This document shows, piece by piece, positions 48,109 through 55,750 of a stretch of DNA of 64,000 nt. The notes under the pieces were generated by a model. That model was not told the origin of the DNA and made no database searches. It worked only from the letters and a program-made list of their open reading frames with translations. The DNA is from Rothia aeria (GTDB taxonomy: Bacteria > Actinomycetota > Actinomycetes > Actinomycetales > Micrococcaceae), in the NCBI GenBank assembly GCA_002355935.1, contig AP017895.1:558001-622000 (forward strand). The letters are read 5' to 3'. The first letter of the stretch is position 1, and each line of letters starts with the position of its first letter. The position numbers and the translations under genes are program-made.

Positions 48109-49194
48109 CTACTGTGCCAGCAGCTCCGGGTCGGTGGTGACGAGGATCTTCACAGCGGTCTCGTTGTGGTTAATCAAGGTGTCGAAGCCCTTATCAATCA
48201 GGTCTTCCAGGGCGATCTTGCCGGTAATGAACGGCTTCAGATCGAGCTTGCCCGACTCGACGAGAGCGATGCTCTCGGGGTGGTTATTCACGTAGGCGAT
48301 GGTGCCGCGCAGGTCGATCTCTTTCAGCACCAGCTTCTGCACATCCAGCGAGGCAGGCTTGCCCCAGATGGAGACCACCACGACCTTACCGGTGGGCTTA
48401 ATGGCATCCAGGATCAAATCGAGCGCGGGCTGAACAGAGGTGCACTCGAAGGCAATATCCACGCCACGGTCATTGGTGAGCTTCTGAATTTCAGCGAGCA
48501 CATCGGTCTCGGCGGGGGAGAAGGTGTAGTCTGCAACCCCGGAGTCGAGCGCCTTCTGGCGACGCAGCGGTGACAGCTCGGAGATAATGACCTTAGCGCC
48601 CTTTGCCTTAAGCACTGCGGAGGTGAGCAGGCCGATCGGGCCTGCGCCGGTCACCAGCGCGTAATCGCCCTCATGGATTTCGCCGGCGCGCTCAACAGCG
48701 TGCACACCCACGGTGAGCGGCTCAATAAGTGCCGCCTCGTCAAGGGGAATGTTCTTGGAGATCTTGTGGACCCAGCGGCGCTTGACGCTCACAACTTCGG
48801 AGAGCCCGCCGCCACGGCCTGCCAGGCCAATAAAGTTCATGTTCTTTGACAGGTGGTAGGTCTTTGAGTCGGGGCCAACATCCACTGCGTCATCAATGAT
48901 GTAGGGCTCAACAACCACATGGTCGCCGACTTCCAGGTCGGTGACGCCTTCGCCGAGTTCTTTCACGACGCCAGAGAACTCGTGGCCCATGGTGACGGGG
49001 GAATCCTCACCCGAGATGGGGTGCGGGTGCCCGTGCTGGGGGCAGAAGATGGGGCCGTCGAGGTATTCGTGCAGGTCGGTGCCGCAAATGCCGCACCAGG
49101 CGACCTTAACGAGTACTTCACCGGGGGCTACTTTGGGGGCCGGGATGTCTTCGATACGAATATCGTTGCGGTCATAGAAACGAGCTGCCTTCAT
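48109..49194 (-). CDS. Zinc-binding dehydrogenase, (R,R)-butanediol dehydrogenase type
   Basis: 361 aa, medium-chain dehydrogenase. CGICGTDLHEYLDGPIFCP and GHEFSGVV contain the catalytic zinc ligands (Cys, His-Glu); VTGAGPIGLL is the NAD-binding loop; PQHGHPHPISGEDSPVTMGH is the insertion typical of 2,3-butanediol dehydrogenases. AAGGAG precedes the ATG. Probably interconverts acetoin and butanediol. Divergent from the metal ABC operon with a 383-bp intergenic region. Confidence 0.85.
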   Translation of the reverse strand: MKAARFYDRNDIRIEDIPAPKVAPGEVLVKVAWCGICGTDLHEYLDGPIFCPQHGHPHPISGEDSPVTMGHEFSGVVKELGEGVTDLEVGDHVVVEPYIIDDAVDVGPDSKTYHLSKNMNFIGLAGRGGGLSEVVSVKRRWVHKISKNIPLDEAALIEPLTVGVHAVERAGEIHEGDYALVTGAGPIGLLTSAVLKAKGAKVIISELSPLRRQKALDSGVADYTFSPAETDVLAEIQKLTNDRGVDIAFECTSVQPALDLILDAIKPTGKVVVVSIWGKPASLDVQKLVLKEIDLRGTIAYVNNHPESIALVESGKLDLKPFITGKIALEDLIDKGFDTLINHNETAVKILVTTDPELLAQ

Positions 49195-49454
49195 GGGAGA
49201 CTCCTTAATCTGGGGCGCTGGCCCCTGTGAGTGGTTGGGGTGAGAATCGCATGCTTCTCACCTTTTTAAGGTACTCCGATGTGTCTAAAAAGCCTAGATT
49301 TTAGGCGTATTTTTGCGTATATGACGCGCAATGATGCTATTAGGAATTATTCTCAATAGATTGTGCAGTTCTGTGTTCTATAGCGTTCTGTAGGCTTTTT
49401 CTTGACGTTGAGTGGAGCCTTAATTTTTTCCATGCCATGCCGCCTAAGTTGTAA

Positions 49455-49472
49455 AGTTCGCCTAGGCGAACT
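49455..49472. promoter_or_regulatory. Putative MntR/DtxR-type operator
   Basis: AGTTCGCCTAGGCGAACT, perfect 18-bp palindrome about 105 bp before the metal transporter operon; a half-site CGCCTAAGTT lies at 49441. TACCTAAGTT recurs over the mntR -10 box (52986-52995). Confidence 0.7.
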
Positions 49473-49577
49473 AATGTTAATAGCATCCACAAAGTAGGTG
49501 GTTTTCACAGTCGCAGAACCACCCGCGCAAAACGCAGACACTACGAAGTATCAGCACATCATATAGAAAGACAACCG

Positions 49578-50543
49578 ATGTTTACTCCACTGGCTTTCAT
49601 TACACGGCATAACACCCACAATGCCGCCCGACGCATCCGCATCGCAGCCCTTGCAATGTTCAGCGTGTTCATTCTCTTATTAACCGCCTGCTCAGGTGCG
49701 GGCCCCGCATCGTCCGGAAATGGTAAGAAGACCGTGCTCACCACCTTTACCGTGCTGGCTGACATTGCTAAGAACGTAGCAGGCGACCACCTAAACGTGG
49801 AGTCACTTACCAAACCAGGGGCTGAAATCCACGAATACGAGCCCACCCCCAGCGACATTAAAAAAGCCCACAGCGCCAATTTAATCCTCGACAACGGGCT
49901 TAACCTAGAAACCTGGTTCGCTAAGTTCGTGCAAGAAGCTAACGCCCCGCACGCCACGGTCTCTGAGGGCGTTACCCCCATGAATATTTCTGAGGACGCC
50001 TACGCGGGCAAACCCAACCCGCACGCCTGGATGAGCCCCAAAAACGTACAGAAATACGTGGATAATATGGTGACGGAGTTCAGTAAACTCGACCCCGACC
50101 ACGCCGAAGATTTCAAAAAGAACGCCGAAAACTATAAGCGGCAGCTGCAGGACGTACAGGACGAACTGTCCAATGAGGTGCGCACCCTGCCCGAGAACCA
50201 GCGGGCGCTTGTCACCTGCGAAGGCGCCTTCTCGTACCTGGCCGCAGACGCCGGGCTGAAAGAGAAATACATTTGGGCCGTGAACTCTGAGCAGCAGGCA
50301 ACTCCCTCCCAGATTAACTCCGCTATTGACTTCGTCAAAGCCAATAAAGTGCCCGCCGTATTCTGCGAATCCACTGTCTCGGACAACCCCATGAAACAGG
50401 TGGCTGACGCAACCGGCGCAAAATTTGGCGGGGTACTCTACGTGGACTCGCTCTCAGACGCTAACGGGCCGGTACCCACCTACCTGGAGATGATCCGCCA
50501 CGACGCAAAAACCATTGTGAAAGGCCTGACCGGTAAGCAGTAA
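49578..50543 (+). CDS. Metal ABC transporter substrate-binding lipoprotein, manganese type
   Basis: 321 aa with lipobox LLTAC after a signal helix. Ligands follow the PsaA/MntC pattern: His in EIHEYEP, His in NPHAWMSP, Glu in CEGAFSYLA and Asp in YVDSLS, indicating Mn or Fe rather than Zn. The stop overlaps the next start (TAATG). First gene of a three-gene operon with a DtxR-like operator in front. Confidence 0.9.
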   Translation: MFTPLAFITRHNTHNAARRIRIAALAMFSVFILLLTACSGAGPASSGNGKKTVLTTFTVLADIAKNVAGDHLNVESLTKPGAEIHEYEPTPSDIKKAHSANLILDNGLNLETWFAKFVQEANAPHATVSEGVTPMNISEDAYAGKPNPHAWMSPKNVQKYVDNMVTEFSKLDPDHAEDFKKNAENYKRQLQDVQDELSNEVRTLPENQRALVTCEGAFSYLAADAGLKEKYIWAVNSEQQATPSQINSAIDFVKANKVPAVFCESTVSDNPMKQVADATGAKFGGVLYVDSLSDANGPVPTYLEMIRHDAKTIVKGLTGKQ

Positions 50544-51361
50544 TGGGTGTAGGGCAGAGTATGGAAACGCTACTGAACGTCGAGAACTTGGGTGTGAACT
50601 ACGGTTCGGTACAGGCCTTGCACAACGCCACATTTAGGCTTGGGGCAGGAAGTATCTGCGGGCTTATTGGCATGAACGGCTCGGGAAAATCGACCCTGTT
50701 CAAAGCGATTATGGGCGTTACACCCGCCCACACCGGATCCGTTGAGATCGCCGGAGGTGACCCTGCCGCCGCCCGTAAAAGCGGTGTTGTCAGCTACGTG
50801 CCGCAAAGCGAGGAGATCGACTGGAGCTTTCCCGTATCGGTGCGCGATGTCGTGGCGATGGGCCGCTACCGTACCCTGGGGCCCACCCGCCGTCTGCACA
50901 GTAAGGACAAGCAAGCACTCGCTCATGCGTTAGAGCGTCTGGAGCTCACCGACCTGGCAGCGCGGCAGATCGGGGCACTATCAGGTGGGCAGCGTAAGCG
51001 GGCCTTTGTGGCCCGCGCTATCGCCCAAGGCGCACGGCTGCTGCTGCTTGATGAACCGTTCGCTGGGGTTGATAAACGCTCCGAAGCGATGCTCATTGAC
51101 GTTCTCAAACAGCTGCGTGATAGCGGCGCCTCGGTGCTGGTGTCAACCCACGACCTTGCGTCGCTTCACTCCTTCGCTGATGAGGCGGTGCTGCTGCGTA
51201 AAACTGTGCTCATGCACAGCACCCCCGAGGCGGTACTCGCCCCAGAAAACCTGGTGCAGGCGTTTGGTATGCACATTAATACCGGGCACAGCCCGTCCAC
51301 ACCAGAGAAAAACACAGCGAACAATACCGACGAGCAGGTGAAAAGGGTAAATAACAAATGA
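50543..51361 (+). CDS. Metal ABC transporter ATP-binding protein
   Basis: 272 aa. Walker A GMNGSGKST, signature LSGGQRKR, Walker B LLLLDEPFAGVD, switch STHD. The C terminus is a polar tail. Start at 50543 (coupled by TAATG) or the ATG at 50561. It overlaps the permease by ATGA. Confidence 0.92.
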   Translation: MGVGQSMETLLNVENLGVNYGSVQALHNATFRLGAGSICGLIGMNGSGKSTLFKAIMGVTPAHTGSVEIAGGDPAAARKSGVVSYVPQSEEIDWSFPVSVRDVVAMGRYRTLGPTRRLHSKDKQALAHALERLELTDLAARQIGALSGGQRKRAFVARAIAQGARLLLLDEPFAGVDKRSEAMLIDVLKQLRDSGASVLVSTHDLASLHSFADEAVLLRKTVLMHSTPEAVLAPENLVQAFGMHINTGHSPSTPEKNTANNTDEQVKRVNNK

Positions 51362-52231
51362 GTATTCTGGATTATTTGACGGAGCCCCTCACCCTGCCCT
51401 TTATGATGCGCGCCGTCCTAGTCACCGTGGCCGCCGCGGCTGTCTGTGCACTGCTGTCCTGCTGGCTTATTATGCTTGGCTGGTCGCTAATGGGGGACGC
51501 GATATCCCACGCCGTGCTGCCGGGGGTGGTGCTCGCCTATATCGCCGGTGCCCCCTTCGCCGTGGGGCGGTTATTGCAGCCCTCGTGGCGGTCGCGCTCA
51601 TTGGTGCGGTACAGCGCAGCGGGCGGGTGCGCGAGGATGCCGCGATCGGTATCGTTTTCACCACCCTCTTTGCTTTCGGGCTGATCCTTATCTCTGTAAC
51701 GCCCTCAAATACTGACCTTAACCACATTCTTTTCGGGAACGTGCTGGGGGTATCGTGGCTGGACGTGTGGCAGGTGCTTGCCCTTGCCGCAGTGGTGGGG
51801 GCTGTTCTGCTGGTGAAGCGTCGCGATTTTGTGCTGTACGCCTTCGACCCAGGTTTTGCGCACGCAATCGGTCTGCGGCCGCGCCTGCTGGGCGGTATGC
51901 TGCTGGTCATGTTGGCGCTCACCAGTGTGGTGGCGTTGCAAATTGTGGGAGTGGTGCTGGTGGTGGCGATGCTGGTGATTCCAGGCTCAACCGCGCGTCT
52001 GCTCACCGACCGGTTCTCCATGATGCTGGCGATCTCGGTGGGTGTTTCGCTATTGGGCACCCTTATTGGCCTCTACAGCAGCTACTACATGGATGTTTCC
52101 CCCGGTGGTGCTGTGGTGCTCACTCAGGGGTGCTGTTCCTGCTGGCGTACCTATTCGCCCCGCATCACGGGGTGTTGGGACGGGCCCGCGCCGCCCATCG
52201 TGCGCAGCAGAGCCCTGCCGTACACGGGTAG
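51358..52231 (+). CDS. Metal ABC transporter permease (two frame breaks)
   Basis: ABC-3 type permease of about 291 aa. LTLPFMMRAVLVTVAAAAVC, WSLMGDAISHAVLPGVVLAY and LLVMLALTSVVALQIVGVVLVV are typical. Break 1 near 51568-51571: adding one G in 'gtgggg' gives FAVGAVIAALVAVALIGA. Break 2 near 52125-52128: adding one G in 'cagggg' gives LTQGVLFLLAYLFAPHHG and a TAG at 52229-52231. Together with the lipoprotein and ATPase it completes the importer. Confidence 0.88.
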
Positions 52232-52256
52232 CAGGCGCGCATCGTTGGGCGGTTCT

Positions 52257-52975
52257 TCAGGGGCGGGAGATGAAAAGGTCGGTTGCGGCAGCTGCCCCCA
52301 ATGGCACGGTGGTCTGCGGCGGGGCAGCAGGGGTTTGGGCGGATGCAGTGCCTGCATCCGCTGGTGCGACAACACGCACATTAATGGCCTCGGAGAACGG
52401 GGCGCCTTCTTCGATCGCCAGGTGCGCACCGGGAGTGAAACCATGCTCGGACAGGTAGCGCAGCAGCTTGGGTCACTGTCGTTAATGCGTTCCAGTACAA
52501 CGGTCTCGCCCGGTTCGCACTGGCTCAGCGGCACCGTATGCGGGAATGAGATGCGCCCCGAGGCGTCTGGGATGGGGTCGCCGTGCGGGTCGCGGCTGGG
52601 GTGCCCAAGTACCGTGTCGATGCGTTCAATCATGAAGTCTGAGACGGCGTGTTCGAGCACTTCGGCCTCATCATGCACCCGGTCCCAGGTGTACCCCAGG
52701 GTTTCGACGAGGAAAGTTTCGATAAGGCGGTGGCGGCGGATCATCGCCACCGCATAGGTGCGCCCCAGTTCGGTGAGTTCGATGGTGCCGTACCGCTGAT
52801 GTTCAATGAGGTCAGCTGCCGCCAGGCGTTTAAGCCCGTCCGAAACTGAGGATGCCCGTAACCCCATGCGTTCGGCGAGCGCTGATGCGGTGGCAGGCAT
52901 ATTGGACCATTCCTCAAGGCTCCAGATAGCTTTGAGGTAGTTCTGGGTGCTGGCGGACAGTTCTGACAATGGCAT
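52257..52975 (-). CDS. mntR: DtxR/MntR-family metal-dependent repressor (frame broken)
   Basis: LSASTQNYLKAIWSLEEWSN is the first helix; TASALAERMGLRASSVSDGLKRL is the helix-turn-helix; VLEHAVSDFMIERIDTVLGHPS holds metal ligands (His/Glu/Asp). The frame breaks near 52466-52469: one extra C gives DPKLLRYLSEHGFTPGAHL and an SH3-like C domain, ending FISRP. TAAACT ends six bases before the ATG. Convergent with the permease (26 bp apart); probably controls the operon through the 49455 palindrome. Confidence 0.87.
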
Positions 52976-53064
52976 AGGTCAAGTTTACCTAAGTTGGTGT
53001 TTGTGGTGCGCTGCGGAAAGTCATATGGGGGTGCTACTGCTGTGTTTACGCCCTAATAAAAACA

Positions 53065-53123
53065 TTCAGAAGGTACCTGTTGAATTTTTCAGAAGGGTCC
53101 TGTAGTATTTTCTTACAGGGTCC
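53065..53123. promoter_or_regulatory. Repeats upstream of marR gene
   Basis: TTCAGAAGGTACCTGT (53065) and TTCAGAAGGGTCCTGT (53088) are direct repeats; an inverted TTACAGGGTCC at 53113 completes a palindrome-like set. Likely operator of the MarR protein. Confidence 0.55.
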
Positions 53124-53274
53124 AGTAAGAAACTTGGGGCCCGTCATTGACGCCCGGTGAAAACCGTAAAACCCCGGGCTATTCGCCCGCTGAGGCGCAT
53201 ATGGGCGGTAGAACTCCGGCCCGTAACTCACCAGGGCTCACAGCATGACACAACACAATATGGAAGGTGCAGCC

Positions 53275-54116
53275 ATGAACGCACAGAATAATACGGGCGA
53301 TAATACCTCCCAGAACGAACAAGAACACCGCAACCACCCTTGCGGGGAGCCGTCGCCCACCCGGGAGCTCTACAAGAAGCTGGGGCATATTGGTCGCCTC
53401 ACTCACCTGTGGGCAGCTCAGCAGCGCGAGCGTACGGGCCTTGGGCGCATCGACACCACCCGTGGGCAGGGGCGCATCCTCGCAGCCTTGAAACTCAAAG
53501 ACGGCATCGCAACCCGCGAACTCGCATACGTGCTGGGAATTCGTGTTCCCTCGCTGAATGAGGCACTGAGCAAGTTAGAGAACGCCGGGTATATTGTGCG
53601 GGAGCCCGATCCGCGTGACCGCCGCGTGCAGCTGATTACGCTCACTGATTCGGGGCGGGCTCTCACCGGGCAGCTGGGGGAGGGGGAACCCGAGGGTGAC
53701 AATATTTTGAGGTGCTGACCGAGCAGGAACGCGCGAACCTGAGCGACTACCTGGATAAGCTGATCGCCCGCATGCACGAAGATTTGCCCGACCTTGAAGC
53801 CGACCGTCAAGAGTGGGAGAAGGCTGCCCGGGAACGCATGGGGGATGATGCGTTTGAAGCGTGGGCAGCACAAGCCCAAGAACGCGGCGGGTTCGGTGCC
53901 CTGGCTGGCTTCGGTCCGCTGGGTGGGTTTGGCCCCGGTTTTGGACCTCAGGGCTTTGGCCCCCGTGGTTTTGGCGGCCCGGGCGTTGGCCGTGGCCGCA
54001 AGCGTCGTCGTCACGGTGGCCCCAAATCTCGTGGCGAGCGTGGCGAGTTCCCCAAGGGGTTTGAAGGTAAGCATCACCGCCACCCTTCACCGTGGGCATC
54101 TTGGATGATGTGGTGA
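53275..54116 (+). CDS. MarR-family regulator with glycine-rich basic tail (frame broken)
   Basis: Winged-helix regulator of about 280 aa. GRILAALKLKDGIATRELAYVLGIRVPSLNEALSKLE is the wHTH; EPDPRDRRVQLITLTDSG is the wing. The frame breaks near 53703-53707: adding one T in ATTTTGAGG gives DNIFEVLTEQERANLSDYL and extends the protein by a helix, then a low-complexity tail of FG repeats (GGFGPGFGPQGFGPRGFGG) and a basic end (GRGRKRRRHGGPKSRG). GGAAGGTG precedes the ATG at 53275. Target probably its own promoter. Confidence 0.78.
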
Positions 54117-54167
54117 CAATAGAATACCGGTAAAACCAAGCGGGGCGGCACCTGGGAACCTGTGGTG

Positions 54168-54173
54168 CATAAT
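54168..54173 (+). promoter_or_regulatory. -10 box of DCC gene
   Basis: CATAAT ends six bases before the GTG at 54180, with no Shine-Dalgarno. Confidence 0.4.
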
Positions 54174-54179
54174 GGGGGC

Positions 54180-54608
54180 GTGAGTACTTCGCCCTCCTAC
54201 CACTCTCGCGGCACAGATGAACCGGTGCTGCTGTATGACCCTGACTGCGGTTTCTGTGCGGCAGCCGCAGATATGCTTGCGCGTCTGGGGCCGCAGGTGC
54301 GCATTATGGCCGGAACCCCCGCGGCTCTTGAGTACTACGGGGTGTGCGCTGATAGGTTTGCGCACGCCATTCCGCTGGTGAATGCGCGCCACCACGCCAT
54401 TTTCGGGTCGGATGCTATAGCGCTGGCCCTGCGCACCCACCGTGCACCCCTGCTGCGGCTGACCGGCTGGATGCTTTTGCGGGCGCCGGTTCGGCCGCTG
54501 GCACACCGCGCCTACAGGTTTATTGCGGAGAACCGCCCGCTCATTTCCCGGGCAGCTGCGAAGGCCGGTGCTCGCTGGGGTGAATCATGCTCCATTTCAC
54601 CCCAATAG
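54180..54608 (+). CDS. DCC-family thiol-disulfide oxidoreductase-like protein
   Basis: 142 aa. EPVLLYDPDCGFCAAAADML is the DUF393/DCC motif (DxxCxxC-like DCGFC). GSDAIALALRTHRAP follows. Redox role only by family. Start: GTG 54180 (leaderless) or 54162. Followed by an AT-rich gap of about 280 bp in which I see no gene. Confidence 0.78.
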   Translation: MSTSPSYHSRGTDEPVLLYDPDCGFCAAAADMLARLGPQVRIMAGTPAALEYYGVCADRFAHAIPLVNARHHAIFGSDAIALALRTHRAPLLRLTGWMLLRAPVRPLAHRAYRFIAENRPLISRAAAKAGARWGESCSISPQ

Positions 54609-54889
54609 AGTCCTGAAATAGCAGGGAATAAAAGAATATATTTACATTATGCGCATATTATGCTTCTTTTATTGCCGCTGCCATTTCGGGATATTAGATA
54701 TGGGGCAGCCAATAACCGGATAAATAAAGTGTATATATGCATTCACTCCGCGGAAAACCAAGAGAATAGTAATGCAAAAATATGCGAACCATCGGGCGGG
54801 TGCAGTAATGGGCCGAGCATTAGCGGGCACACAAAAATGAGGGCACCGAGTACCCATAACGCTCTAGATAAACCGCGAGAAAAAATAGA
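54609..54889. other. AT-rich intergenic gap
   Basis: No credible gene. Contains two short poly-A/T stretches and no obvious terminator; base composition is lower in GC than the neighbours. Confidence 0.4.
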
Positions 54890-55536
54890 CTACTCGGCTG
54901 CAATAACCGAGGGCTCAGCAACATCCATACGGTCCAGCAGGTTCACCACCGTGGCCCGCGCCGCCTGCTCCTCATGCCACAGTGAACGCACAAGGGCGCG
55001 GCTAACCGCCTGGGTAGTAATACCAAGAGCCGCTGCTGCTGCCTTCTGTTGGCCCCGCACCCCCGGGACGAGCAACCGTACCACGCGCCATTCAGCCTCC
55101 GTACGGTCAGCACATACCCGGTACAGCAGCCGCGCAGACCCTGTAGCCATCTCGGCAAGAGATCGGTCCCTGGCCATCACCGCAATACCGCGTGAGGGTG
55201 CGCCCCCACGGGCGTACTCAACCGCCAGCCGTGAAAACTCCAGGGCGTCCCCCGTGCAATCCGTAATGTTCAGCGCACCCAGCGCCCCGGCAAAACGAGG
55301 GAAAGTAAGCTCACCAGCGCCAATGCCCACCCAAAACCGTGGGCATGTGCCGCTAAAAGAGCCGCATGCAATGCATCAGAGGCGCTCTCAAAAGCCCCCT
55401 GAGCCTCATCAGGATATGTTTGTGCGAATGTGACCTGCGGATTAAGCTTCTCTAGCGATTCAAGAAGACTTGGAACTGATGCAGTATCAGATCGTTGTAT
55501 AAAAGTTAGGACGAACACACTACCATTATGCCGCAT
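54890..55536 (-). CDS. SatD-like protein with C-terminal HTH (frame broken)
   Basis: About 215 aa. The N-terminal part (VFVLTFIQRSDTASVPSLLE, then VTFAQTYPDEAQGAFESASD) and GIGAGELTFPRF match a family seen in actinobacteria as putative DNA-binding proteins; KAAAAALGITTQAVSRALVR is a helix-turn-helix. The frame breaks near 55326-55330: adding one G in TTTTGGGTGGG joins GFGVGIGAGELTF. ATG at 55536 with GGAGGGG just upstream. Role unknown. Confidence 0.62.
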
Positions 55537-55750
55537 ACCCCTCCGGAAATGCGGGAGCTCGAAGGCCCAAGATAACGACATAATGATTTCGTAATATTTC
55601 GCCAGACCGAAAATATGCATAAAACCCACATACCACGCGGAAAGAACGGCCGGACACCTCATCAGAGTCATTCGCCACAGAAACCCAGATGCCCAGATGC
55701 TGGAACACGTCAACGCCCCAAAAACGAAACTCTAACCTTCCACTTGAGAG

